Shown piece after piece: positions 10,918 through 22,408 of a stretch of DNA of 64,000 nucleotides (its first letter is position 1; every line of letters begins with the position of its first letter). The translations under genes were made by a program, and so were the position numbers. The notes under the pieces are model-generated. The model saw only the letters and a list, made by a program, of their open reading frames with translations, was not told where the DNA came from and ran no database searches. This DNA is from Voacanga thouarsii (lineage: Eukaryota; Streptophyta; Magnoliopsida; Gentianales; Apocynaceae), in contig JANUWF010002125.1 in assembly GCA_026120185.1 (NCBI GenBank), forward strand, positions 124,001-188,000, in the 5' to 3' direction.

Positions 10918-11807
10918 TGATACGAATTCTTGGTGGCTTTTCTTGGTGTTATGGGTATTTTAGTTGGCTAACTGTTCAGTTGAAACAATGGGACCCAAAA
11001 CAGAGATTTTTCTTGTGACAAAATGAGAAAGTAACCTAACAATCTACACTCTTTCAAACCCTTGAAGAACAAAGCCTCAAAGACTCTCAAGATGAGTAGA
11101 ATTTTCTACTATATTCTCACCCCATTATCCTTGAAACAACAAAGGCAAACAAGAACAAATAGAATAGAGAAAATAGGCACCCAAATATTGGATTTCAAAC
11201 AAACCTTAGAAGAACAAAGCAACTAAGACCCATTCAAAGAAACAACATTAGATTATCCAAAAGATTTATAGACCCAATCAAAAGGAGGACTAACCCTTAA
11301 GCTTGGTCTTGAACAAAATGAACAAGGAAGCTAGGGCCTCTCAAGATTCTCTCTCAAATTTGAATTAAAGTAAAGTGTATTGTGTTCTCAAATCACTAAG
11401 GGTACTGTTTATACTATCCTAACCCTAGCTAAGTAATCCCTAAGGTTTAATTACAGTTTAGGGTCATAATAAGTCTTTACAAGTAATTAAAATTGAAGAA
11501 AATCGGAGAAAATATTAAAAATGCAGAGCAATCGTCGGCTGTCCAGGGTAGAACCGGCGCCGATTTGGACATCACAGTCGACGCAGGCTGTGTTCTATCT
11601 TCGGGCCGATCTTGTTGTGATTTGAAGGGTCTGCTGGGGCAGATTGGAGCCAGTGCCGGTTTGGCTGCTTGGAGCCAGCGCCGGCCGTCCTCTAGTGTCC
11701 TTCTCTTTGGTCGAGTTTCGTCCGACTTTTTCGCCGGCCCTTGACCTTACATGGCCACACCTCCCCCTCATTTATCTTGACCTCTATGATGAAGCAGAGT
11801 CTTATCA
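10918..11807 (-). repeat. R2 5' LTR
   Basis: 890 bp, from TGATACGAATTC to TCTTATCA, direct repeat of 6638-7523. It includes its own paired module: CCGGCGCCG centred at 11558.5 and a decayed partner at 11582.5 (24 bp), then GCCAGCGCCGGCC near 11675-11690. Confidence 0.9.
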
Positions 11808-12650
11808 ACCTAAGTTAATTAGAAGAACTTGCATCAATAGTCAATGATAACGAGTAATCAAATACCAAAGATGATAGATAATGAACTCAAGGATGTAGGA
11901 ACATCCAATTTAGACAACTATCCTAGAAAAATATGATAATAAACCAACTAGCAATTCTTTCAATTAATTACCATCATGGCATCATGAAGGAATATAAAGT
12001 AAAATTCAATCATTTTCCAAGTCATGAATCTACTTAGATAAATTCCACTTCTTTTCCTAATTCATGGAATTATTGTCTTTTGATTAATATTAGCAGATTT
12101 CACAATCAAGCCAAGATAACCAAAAGATGCATTAACCTCAATTTCTCGTAAACATAAAATTAGCTAATAACCCTTTGCTCGAGGTGAAATCAACTAATAT
12201 TTGATTATTTTAGTCCTATAATGCTAACTTTTTTGCCCAAGTCCATTAAGATTTGACAAATACAAAATCAATTTAATAAACTCATAACATCGTTTGGCAA
12301 AGTTAATTAGAAGAATTCGTATTAATAACCAACAATATCAATTAATCAAATACCAAAGATGATAGAGAATTGATAAAATAACTAAATTAATACAAAATCA
12401 TGAATATAAAAATAATGTAAAATTACGATAAAAATATTGAATACATCATTGTTTAAAAACAAGAAAATAAAGATAAAAGAAAGCACTCATAGATAAGCCA
12501 TTTTCTTCTCCCTTGAACAACCCTCCTTGATTTGGTGAATTCCTCCATTCAATTAGTATTTCGAATTTTAGCTCTTGGATCCATACTTAATTCCTTATGT
12601 TTTCTCTTGCTTTTATAGGCCTCTTTGATGCTATTGGAGGCTGGTGTCAA
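11808..12650 (-). repeat. R1a LTR, second segment with internal tandem duplication
   Basis: 11813-11880 continues the R1 LTR where 6637 stopped (AAGTTAATTAGAAGAACT). From about 11886 the sequence jumps back to ACTCAAGGATGTAGG, a part already present at 6228, and runs again through AAGTTAATTAGAAGAATTCG at about 12300. A piece of roughly 480 bp is thus duplicated inside this LTR. It is cut at 12650 by the next S-LTR. Confidence 0.7.
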
Positions 12651-13429
12651 TATAACACCCCACATATCCGTGTCATAGTAGGCTTTATATTCGCGGATAT
12701 TGCCTCGTTTAATCTCTCAAATAAGGGGTCTTTATAACAAATCAACAACTTAATTAGCGGCAGAATCACACTATAAATTCAAAATAGGAAATTTATTCAT
12801 AGGAAAATCCCAAAATACATAAACTTCAAATCTTTCATACAATATTCTAATACACACAATATATCATACAATATATCATGGTGCTTCTTTCTACTACATC
12901 TCACTTCCGTTGAGCACTTAGATCACCAATTTGTATATTAGAGCCTAAAAACATAATGAAAATGTGTGATTGTAATAACACTTAGGGAGTCTAGTGTGTT
13001 CTACTGATTTTCAGATAAAACAGTCTCAAAATATTTTTCAGCAAAACAACTTGTCAACAAAATATAAGATCTCATATTTGACACATAACAAATATTTTCT
13101 TTACACGGAGATTAATAGTCCCACTATCTTTCATTATTCACATTGCAATAACCTTCGGAAGGAACATTAGTCCAACAGCTACAATTCCATTACTACCAAA
13201 GGAATATTAGTCCTATGAACATAACAATAACAAATTTCACAATGAAAATGAATTCAGTGAGACATAGAATATCCATGCTTCATAAAATGCTCATTTTCAT
13301 ATATTTTAGAAAATCACTTGTGAAAATGGTTTTGTAAAATAAATAGGAACTCATCTTACTTTCTTTGCTAATTTCCTCAAGTCAAGCTTATTCACATCAA
13401 TGAACAAAATTATTCTCTTAAAATTTCTA

Positions 13430-13570
13430 CTGCTACATCTCTATTCCTTTTTCTTCTTTCTTTCCCTCTCTTCCTCTTTCAATCTTCTGGGTTTCCCTCT
13501 CTTCTTTCTTTTCTTCCTCTTTCTTTCTTTCTTTCTCTCTTTCTTCTCTCTCTCTGTTTTCATCCTGTCA
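13430..13570. repeat. Pyrimidine-rich (TTTC/TCTT) tract
   Basis: Long run of CTTT/CTTC repeats inside the S-LTR. The apparent 73-aa plus-strand frame here is Phe/Leu/Ser low complexity, so not a gene. Confidence 0.8.
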
Positions 13571-14444
13571 CTCTCTTGTTGCTTCAAATCTTGTTCTTCT
13601 CCATACTTTGCCAATTTATAGGTGTTAGGAAGCTTAGGGTGGAAGCTTTGCTTATGTAAGGGCTTACATTATATGCTTTTGTTACGGCTTATGTAAAACA
13701 CTTGAGTAGGAAGCTTTGAAATATAATTGGTACACATAGAATGATGACTCACGACTTCTAGAAAGCTTTAGGTGATGAGTCATCGCTTGTAGAAACTTAT
13801 GGAAGCTTCTAGAATATTTTAGAAGCTTTAAGAAACTTACAGAAAAAAGGTAGAAACTCTTAGAATAGTGTAGAATTGTTTAGGATGATAAAATAAAAGA
13901 GTTATAAAATAAATATACTAAGTATCATAATATAGTTATAAGAATATAATATCTATTAAGATTTGTCATTTAAATTAGTACTACCAAGTAACGAAATAGT
14001 ACTTGAAACAAATTGTAATTGATTAATATTCTAATAAAATATAAGATATTTATATAGATATTAATATGTCATAAGAATAATAGTTTCTGGTAATCACATT
14101 ATATATGTAAACTATATAGCTAAGGAATAATAACATAATATAATATAACATAAAATAACAATACAATGCTACTAATAATAATAGTATATATTAATATAAT
14201 ATATTTTTTTAAATAATATTTTAGAAAGTTATGGAAGATTAAGAAAGAATTTTGAAGACATCAGAATAATGTGGAAACTTTTAGAACCTTTTAAAAAAAT
14301 ATAAAATAATGAAATAATAAATGTAATAAATATCTATATTTTAATAAAAGTTGTGGGTGCCACTTAACACCTATGCTTACTTTATTAATGATGTCAGCCC
14401 ACCTAATTAATGAAAAGGTTAGGTATTCAAAATAGATTTTGGTT

Positions 14445-14446
14445 CC

Positions 14447-14479
<33 letters not shown>

Positions 14480-14517
14480 AATAATAACAACAACAACAAC
14501 AACAACAATAATAATAA
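14445..14517. repeat. (CAA)n/(TAA)n microsatellite
   Basis: Uninterrupted AAC/AAT trinucleotide repeats. Confidence 0.95.
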
Positions 14518-14838
14518 TGATATTTGATAAAAATAAAGATGTTATAACAATAATAGTCAAAATAATGATATGTAAAATATAATATTTCATATAAAAATCT
14601 ATATTTCTTTTCACATATAAAATTTTAATATTTCTTTTTCAAAATAATATAACACATACTACATGCATACAATGTTGTATTTCTTGTAATATATTTTGTA
14701 CAAAATATTTATTTTCATAAATAATGATTTTCTTGAAAATAAATAAAAATCACTTTATAAAATTCAAGAAAATTCTCAAAAGATCACAAAGATAGTAAAT
14801 ATATCATATTTTGGGATGGCTCTAGATGGGATGTTACA

Positions 14839-15073
14839 GTCGACATCCAGGGCTTAGTCCCGTGAATGATCAGTAATCAGGTCCTGATCCGAGCTAAATC
14901 TTCCTAATTTTTTTTCATTCCTAAACCCTCACCTTTCTCCATTTTCTTCTCATCTCTATCATGATCATCTACAGGCCTCTTTCCCTTATCGTCACTACCG
15001 AATGTACCTACAAAATATTAGGATTCTATCAGTTCCTATAATGGTATCACAATAACTATGTTCGAATACCAAT
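14839..15073 (-). mobile_element. Leader and PBS of a chromovirus-type element
   Basis: On the minus strand the LTR end GGGTGTTATA (15074) is followed after one base by TTGGTATTCGAAC, a PBS-like sequence of the initiator Met type, then about 200 bp of leader. No Gag follows because the S-LTR begins at 14838. The LTR-PBS junction shows that GTTACA-ended LTRs of this kind belong to gypsy chromovirus-type elements. Confidence 0.6.
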
Positions 15074-16850
15074 TATAACACCCATACTAGAGATAATAAT
15101 AAAAGCGTTAAATAAGTTTTTGGGGGTTGCCCCATTCGGTTTTCTAGACAAGGTGTCTTCATAACTAATAGAACTTATATGGGCAAAATAAGTGCTAATA
15201 ATGATATATTAAAGCCACGCCGTAGTAATATACATCCCAAAAGTAATTTTCAGCATACACTATCATGCGTGCTATAGCAGTATTATTATGTAGATGTGCA
15301 AAAGATGTAGATTGCAGACCTATCTTGTGCTATCATCTTCTAATTGCATGGTCCTTCAGCTCCGGATTCTAAGAAAATCGAAAAAAAGACACATGTGAGT
15401 GAAAATCACTCTGTGAGTCCCATGTATATAAGCTCGTGTTTTATAAAATCAAACAGGCACAAGCATTTTTAGTTTTTTTTCAAAATCCATTAAATATCAT
15501 ATTTTTTCTACTAAAAACAACTCTACAACTCACTTGGAAGGAGTTTATTCCGAAATTCATCATTTCTGGAAAGTCAAGTTTAATTCAACATTTTTGCCCC
15601 TATTTTAGAAATACAGGCACTTCTCTCAATAGAAGGTCACCGTGTCTGCAAAGCTCGTGAGGCTTTGCCTTTGACATCACAGTTTTATTGTGTTAGGACA
15701 TAAGCCTACAACACTAAACTGTGCCTTGTTGGAGCGGTAAGGGCATACTAACACAATAATAAGAGATCATCATTTTTTACTTGCCACTGTAAGCGCAAAG
15801 GTCACAATCCTGACGTCAATCACCATTGAGGCGACAATGGGCTGAACACGCTAGGTGTTCCAACCTAGTAATCCATGAACAACCTAAAATAATTTACACA
15901 CAAGGCATAGGCAATTGCCAGGCACAAATGGCTAGCCATGACGGCTAATCTCAATGTCCTATCACCCTATTTAGATTAAGACAATCCCCAAAACTAGCTA
16001 GATTACTTGAGGTCATCTACATCTAATGAGTACTAGTACAAAGATTAAAACTCTTACTGAGTACTCAATGTCTTCTCTGGTTCACAAGACCAGTCCAATT
16101 CCATTACCTCACAAGGCTAGTCAAATATTCCATTCCCAAAAAAAATATAATTAAAACATTTTTCGAGGCCAAAATATCATTTTCTAAAAGTTAATCTCAT
16201 ATTGAGAAATTATTTTCCAAACCATAGTGAAAAAGGATAAAAAGTTCATTTTTTGTGGTAAAATACATTTCCTAGGGCATTTTGATCATTTGACAAATCC
16301 TCGACTTTAAAAGGAGTTCTATTTATGAATTCTAGAATTCTAATCTTAAAAAAAGAATTAAATTCAAACCATTCTAATTATTATTCCATAAATTTCATAA
16401 TTCACATACTCCAAAATCCTTTCCATAAAAAGGAAATAATATGCTTTTCGAAATCAAACATAATTTCACCTCATAATTGATGAGAAGAAAACATTTCAGG
16501 GATACATTTATACTTAAGAAATATTCATAATTCAAGTGGTTCATAGTTCCACATAAAATTGTCATTTCCTAAAGTCCACAATAATTTCTACCTAAAAGAA
16601 CCAAATTTTCCTTAGAATATAAAGGTTCATCAATTTTATCATAAAAGGCTTTAGGAAAATCCATTACCAAATTGTGACTAATTCCATTTATAAAAATTCA
16701 CCATTTCCATTCAAGACTAAAATGGCTTGATATCATTTCTTCCTTGGAGAAATCAAAATAATTCATAAATCTTTGCATTATGAAATCAATTGCACACTAG
16801 CATTTATTACATTTTAAAAATTAAAAGGACTCACCTTGTGTCATAACACG

Positions 16851-16899
<49 letters not shown>

Positions 16900-18740
16900 A
16901 ATATCACTTCTAGCCTTTCGTGAAGCCCTTTGAGTAGATAACCTACACCGAGAGTCATTTTAGATCTCACTTAGCATTTACGATCTATAACAAATACATT
17001 TTGTTAACAGAATATTTTTTATAATGAAATCACCAATTTCCATATTTCTTATTTCTTATAAAAATGCATTACTTGAGCTAATCCAAGCTCATATGGCCAT
17101 CCTTACTCCTCTCAGTAGGTGTACATGTTTTCCATTATTCTCTCTTGAATTTCTTATTCATCCATTAAAGCTAATAGAAACAATACATAAATTCCCTATT
17201 CTTAAAATTCTACATTTCTCACTTCTTCGCATACTTGCTTCTTTATATCATAATATTCTATGCACAAGTCCAAATAAAGTCAAAATAGTTCCAAAATGTT
17301 CACAAGATATTCCTTTATAATTTTCAATTCATGCCATACCAATTCCCTTTCCTATTTCATTCAGTTTTGGCCATAAACTCTCAGCTTCTAAATCCTATCA
17401 CTAAAATGATAGTCCTCGGTATTTATATCATAACTTTCTATTTACAACTCCAAATCATGTCAAATTGGTCAAAAAATGACCCTAAGTCATTTAGCTACAA
17501 GTTTCAGGTCATGGGGTTCCAAGACAACTAGCCATTTTGTTCAATTTATTCATTCTTCAAATCTGGTCGAAAATCCTTCAAAATAGAATTTTTGTTTTTT
17601 TCCCCTGCTTCATAATATTAATATTCTTTTCTTTCCCATACAACATACAAACCATTAACACATCCTAATACCTTGTTTTCCATTGAAAAATTTCATAAAT
17701 CTCTTTAACTTCACTCATGAACACCACAACAACAGAAACAACAGCTATGAAAACATGATTAAATCTTCCATGTTCTTAATAATTGAACTGGGTTTTGATT
17801 TTGTTTCCTTCTTCTACCTTTTGCAGTCATAATCAGCCCTTCAATCCATATTTACAACTACTTCAAACATCGTAAAAATCACAGCGTATAGCTACCCAAG
17901 TTTACCGTCGCACAGTTCACACACAAACAACTTCATAGTATAGATCTCTGTTAAATATAATCAATATTTCATACAAATTTCCAATGAAAACTAATACCAA
18001 ATCAATCCTTGCTAGCTATTCTACAATTTTAATTCTAAGAGTAGAGAATTTTACCTTGTTTATAGGATCTACAAGCTTGCAAATGTCCAAGATTCTTTAT
18101 CTTCTCCTTCTCTCTCTTTTTCTTTTTCTCCCTAGTTTCCTCTAACTTTTCTTCCTTTTCTCTTCCTTTTCCTTTTTTCTTCAATTTATGCTTCTTGCTG
18201 CTAGTTTGCCTGATTTCAACCACCACTTCTTGGTGAAATTGTGACCAACTTAGTCGCAATTCATTAAATGAAATAGTAGTTATCCATCCAAGTGTAATTT
18301 TCCTATTTGCTAGCTTATTCCTTAATTATTTCCATAAACTTGTTGGATAAGCTAACTCTTGCAAGAATATTTCATGCAACCAGTAACATTTTGACATTTG
18401 TTTCACTCACAAATCATATAGTGCCATATGTCCCACCTTTAGCTGTTCTTCCATAATTTTCTAAAGAATGAACCAAAATTCTGGTAGTAAATATTCAATC
18501 GGGAAAATTTTTTATGCCACCAATAGAATCTACGCACTTTACTGATCGTAATGGTGAGAGTCAAAATTTTGAAATTCCTTCTCAATTTTTCTATATTTGT
18601 CGTCGAAATTGAGATAATACCTCTAAAACTCAATTTATACAAAAATATTCATCTCATTACATAGATCAACTTTAATTTTGAGCTTACATATAAATTCTCA
18701 TCCTATAAAAAATAATCACTTTCTGAAATGTAAAAATACA
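15074..18740 (-). repeat. Long LTR of the same chromovirus-type element
   Basis: Its inner end (15074, TATAACACCC) is fixed by the adjacent PBS. The outer end is uncertain and placed near 18740, where non-LTR sequence resumes. It is AT-rich and non-coding with small frames only. The family resemblance to the other S-LTRs is in the terminal block. Confidence 0.5.
16852..16898. repeat. (TG)n microsatellite
   Basis: About 23 uninterrupted TG dinucleotides. Confidence 0.98.
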
Positions 18741-18759
18741 ATGTATCACAATAACTGAT

Positions 18760-19200
18760 CCCTTCCACCATTTCTCTGCTCCTTTAGGTCTGCACCTCTG
18801 CACCTCCAACAAAAATTGGTGCATTATCCTCATTAAGTCTCATTGTGTGCCTTGGAGTCTTTAGTTGCCCTCTGCTAATGATTATCCCTACTCCTGCAGT
18901 AGTTATTGCCCTTGTATAATTTGGGTCATCATGTTGAAGGTGGCCATCATCTCTAGCAACACTGTAAAGCTCAATTTTTGCTACCTATAGGCTGACATCT
19001 TGTCCTCCATTAGCTCTCCTGGATTGCCTTTGGCCTTGTAATAGTTTGCCAAAGGTACTTCTAAGCCATCTTGATCCTTGAAAAATTTTTCTTACCTCCT
19101 GGAACATCTCTTCGTCATCATTTACAAGTCATTTCAAATCTATATGTAGCATAACATCCACATAACTGATTGCATATTTATACATACATACACACATAGC
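18760..19200 (-). pseudogene. Possible gypsy Gag N-terminal relic
   Basis: The minus strand holds a decayed frame with LMEDKMSAYR, then FTVLLEMMATFNMMTQIIQGQ and more Gln/Leu-rich pieces separated by stops. This resembles the helical N-terminal part of some gypsy Gag proteins in composition only. I could not find a zinc knuckle. Could equally be any decayed frame. Confidence 0.3.
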
Positions 19201-19389
19201 AGTATCGTATCATACTAGCCTTCCCTGAATAATCGAATGCCATTAAATCCAAAAACTCAATCATTTGTTAAGGTCTCTAAAAAATTTTTAAATCTAAGTT
19301 TTAAAACCATTAAATGTCTCGCTACAAATTCAAGCATCAATCCTGAATTTAATATTTGACAACACTACACTACTCTTTAACAAGTAAAG
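19201..19389. other. No feature recognised
   Basis: AT-rich, no coding or repeat signal seen. Left flank of R1b. Confidence 0.4.
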
Positions 19390-19394
19390 GAGAA

Positions 19395-20840
19395 TGATGC
19401 GTTTTTTTTTTTTTTAGTGTAAAAAATATTACCAACAAATTACACAATCAATCAAGCTTTAATTAAAATTCCAACCACTAAAACAACACATACAAGCAAG
19501 TATATCCATCATATAGTATAAGGAATAGCAAGTATCAAATCCCCGAGAACTTAGGCACCCACCTTACTTTATCCAAATTTTTATTATTTAGCCAATTAAA
19601 TAAGAAGAGAATAAAATGAAAATTAAATAAACATAAAAAATAGATATAACTCAACGATGCAATTTCATGTAACTCAATAATTATCTTTAAAACACGATAT
19701 TGAATTTCTTAGCATTCATCACAATCAATTGTTATCTTAGCATTATGAAGGAATATATAGATAAATTCCACTTTGTTTGTCAATCCATAGAATCACTATA
19801 TTTTGATTCATATCTACCGATTTGTCAATCAAGCTAACCTAACCAAAATATGCACGAATCTCAATTCCTTAAAAATACGAAATTAGCTAATGACCCTTTG
19901 TTAAGGTGAAATCAACTTAATCTTTGATCACTTAATCCTAAAATCCCAACTTCATCGTTCAAGTCTATTAAGATTTGACCAATACGAAACCAATGCAATA
20001 AAACTCCTGGTATCATTTTTCAAGTCAATTAGAAGAACTCGCATCAATAACCAATACTAACAAGTAATCAAATACAAATGATAATAATAGATTGATAAAA
20101 ATTCCAATTAACTCAAAATCATAATCTCCAAAATAATATCCAATTACAATCAAAACATTAAGCACATCATTGTTAAAGAAAAGTAAACAAAGAATAAAAG
20201 ATAAAACTCAAAGGCAAATATTCTTCTTCTGTTGAAAACCTCCTTTAAGCAATGCTCTTTTGAGTGGTGATTGAGTAACTAGTTTGGATCCTTCCAATCA
20301 CACCTTTCTCTTATATTTTTCTTGTATTTATAAGCCTTCTTGATACCAAAATTCGTTGCTTAAGAAGTCTAATCCGAGTAGAATTCAAAAAATATCAAAA
20401 TCTTTTGGAAAATACTAAATTCGTGCACAGCATTTTTGAATTCCAAAGTGGACCAGCGCCGTGTACAGTCGGGCCACATGGCGCTAAGTCTATTCTATTC
20501 TTCTCGATTTGTGCTATTTTACCAAAATGGACCCGGTGCCTGGTCCATTGGTTGGGCCTGGCGCTAGGTCTGTTCTGGATCCTTCCTTAAATTTGCTCTA
20601 TTTCCATTACTTTACCAGAATGGACCCGGCGCATGGTCCATTGGTTGGGCCTAGAGCTAAGTGCATTCTAGAATTGTTGACTTTTCGTTCGATTTCAACT
20701 TAAGTCTGCACAAATTTTCAAAAAATACTTTTTACAAGCAAAACGTCATATAAAAAGGAATATGCCTAATTATTAAAACAAAAGTATCTCAAAACAACCT
20801 CAAATAGCTAGAAAAATAATGATGATTTTAGCCCCTATCA
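19395..20840 (-). repeat. R1b 3' LTR
   Basis: Plus-orientation ends TGATGCGTTTT and GCCCCTATCA. It aligns throughout with 23569-24977. Both copies share AGTGTGGAAAATATTACC-like sequence just inside the left end, which R1c lacks, so R1b is a subfamily. Confidence 0.9.
20445..20665. repeat. Paired GGCGCC module (3 units) in R1b 3' LTR
   Basis: Three tandem units have site pairs centred at 20457.5/20482.5, 20537.5/20562.5 and 20630.5/20655.5, so every pair is exactly 25 bp apart. Typical halves are GGACCCGGTGCCTGGTCC and GGGCCTGGCGCTAGGTC. Between units lies TTGCTCTATTT-like sequence. Frames read across it are shadows of the repeat. Confidence 0.85.
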
Positions 20841-20858
20841 CATACTCTCACACTTGAA
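20841..20858 (-). other. R1b polypurine tract
   Basis: The minus strand reads TTCAAGTGTGAGAGTATG immediately before the 3' LTR start TGATAGGGG. In R1c the same place reads CAAGTGTGGGGGTTTG. Confidence 0.65.
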
Positions 20859-20860
20859 CT

Positions 20861-20880
20861 TTTGCTTGTCCTCAAGCAAA
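20861..20880 (-). other. Perfect hairpin beside the R1b polypurine tract
   Basis: TTTGCTTGTCCTCAAGCAAA: an 8-bp perfect stem with a 4-nt loop. The identical 20-mer occurs at 39306-39325 in R1c although the surroundings have diverged. Confidence 0.8.
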
Positions 20881-22408
20881 CAAGAACTAAACACTAAGTA
20901 TTTAGAATAATATAAAACAATTTAGCAAATTTTTCCTTAGAAAATTCATCCATAATGAAGACATAACCTTCTTCCAACATTAAACACAGACTTGTCATTC
21001 ATTCAACCCTTTCAAAACCTTGTAAACTTAGGTATTAAATCGAACAATCCCATGGCCATCAAAGTTAAGTTAAACAAGCTTATATCTAGTACAAGAAAAT
21101 CATCCTACTCTTCAAGAAAAAACCATAAATAACACAAATCATATAAGCCAAGCCATTTAACCAATTCGAGTATTATAAACTCAAATGTACACAACTCAAT
21201 TTAGTGAAACAAGGAAAACACTCCACTCTTCTTTTTCCTATGATTTTTTTTTTCAATGACCTAGGGAATTGATAGCCTCAGATGAATGGATTTCTTTTCA
21301 GACACCGTATTGGTCCCTTTTTACTCATCATTTTTTTTTTCATTATTTTTTCTCTATTTTCTCTTTCTTGCCTTTTCTTTCTTTCCTTACCTTCTTACCT
21401 TCGGGATCCTCTAAAAAGTGTGATGCTTCTTTGTTTCTTCTCTTCCACTTACTGTATTGGCCTCCTTTTCGGCAAAAGGTCTCTCTTTCTTTTCTTTCAA
21501 AGATAAAAGCATATATTTTTTTTCAACTCAACATTTTTTTCCATCTCACATTTTTTCCTTTTCACTCAAAAATTTTTTTCTTTTTATTTTATTTCCTCAC
21601 TTTCCTTATTCACAACTCAAAGTTAAGCAACCTTTAAATCTATAATACAAGAATTAGTCAACAACTCTTCCCATATTTCATCATATCATCTATATTCAAA
21701 CTTAAAGAATAAAATAAACCTCAAATACCAAATATAACCAAGGTTAACTTAAATTCTCAAGACTTTCCAAAATTTAACTTAATAAATAAGTTTACTTTTT
21801 AATAAAAATCTAACCATAATGAATGACAAATATATTTCCAAAGTTAGAAAGAAAATCACAACTCTATTATAGAAAAATAAGCTCAATTTTTGCTCCAAAA
21901 ATCTCCAAACTTCCTCACATATTCAAAATTGTCAAAGTTTCAAAATTTTCAACAAAATTGTTTGATATCAAGGAAACACTAATACCAAGAAAACACCAAG
22001 ATAATTGATAAAACTTGGACAAAGAATATTACACAAACCACTCCCCCACATTTAGACTGGATAATGTCCTCCTTAGCTAAGAATTAACACATTAGAGCAT
22101 CTCCAAAGGGACCAAAACTAATAGAGGGTAGAAAGTTTACGAAATACTTCCCAAGTACAATAAAATGCTAATAAATATTAAAACATGAAATAGAGAGAAG
22201 AGCTTGTCCATGAGGACTTTATTCCGTCCTACCAAAGAAAACACAAAGCACAAAGAAAATAATAATAAAATAAAAACAAACCTAAGTAAAAGAAAAAAAC
22301 TAAAGAAAAATACTTTTAAAAAAATCCTATGAAAGCAAATACAGACACGACTTACTTCCCCACACTTAAGATGAAAAATATTTTCTTTATTACTAGGGGA
22401 AATAACAC
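20881..22408 (-). mobile_element. R1b internal non-coding region
   Basis: AT-rich with polypyrimidine runs on the plus strand. Overlapping plus-strand frames at 21269-21645 are Phe/Leu/Ser low complexity. Two further purine-rich motifs resembling the polypurine tract occur on the minus strand at about 22041-22055 (ATGTGGGGGAGTGG) and 22352-22370 (CTTAAGTGTGGGGAAGTAAG). Confidence 0.5.

Larger units (their letters stand above)
6638..11807 (-). mobile_element. R2: Ty3/gypsy element with gag-protease but deleted RT/RNase H/INT core
   Basis: This is a complete LTR-to-LTR insertion of about 5.2 kb inside the R1a LTR, with imperfect 5-bp flanks GCCTA (6633-6637) and ACCTA (11808-11812). Minus-strand order: 5' LTR 10918-11807, PBS, Gag, zinc knuckle, protease, short RT-linker, integrase tail, PPT, 3' LTR 6638-7523. 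The LTRs differ at about 10 of the first 140 aligned positions by eye, so it is not recent. Without RT or integrase core it could only have moved with help from other elements, or the deletion arose after insertion. Confidence 0.85.
12651..14838 (-). mobile_element. S-LTR (solo-LTR-like insertion, 2.19 kb)
   Basis: Plus-strand ends are TATAACACCCC and ATGTTACA, so on the minus strand it runs TGTAAC...GTTATA. Flanking pentamers are GTCAA (12646-12650) and GTCGA (14839-14843), one mismatch. Near its left end it has the AAGGGGTCTTTATAAC block shared with the other S-LTRs. No coding signal. The long valine-rich frame at 14291-14614 is only translation of a CAA repeat. Confidence 0.65.

Noticed and set aside
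14291..14614. 107-aa minus-strand ORF with long valine/isoleucine runs
   Set aside because: It is the translation of a CAA/TAA microsatellite and AT-rich flanks.
20405..20703. Pro/Gly-rich plus-strand ORFs over the GGCGCC module (also 44983-45287 and 58707-58922)
   Set aside because: The frames reflect the GC-rich palindromic repeat; both overlapping frames are open and none is kept in all R1 copies.
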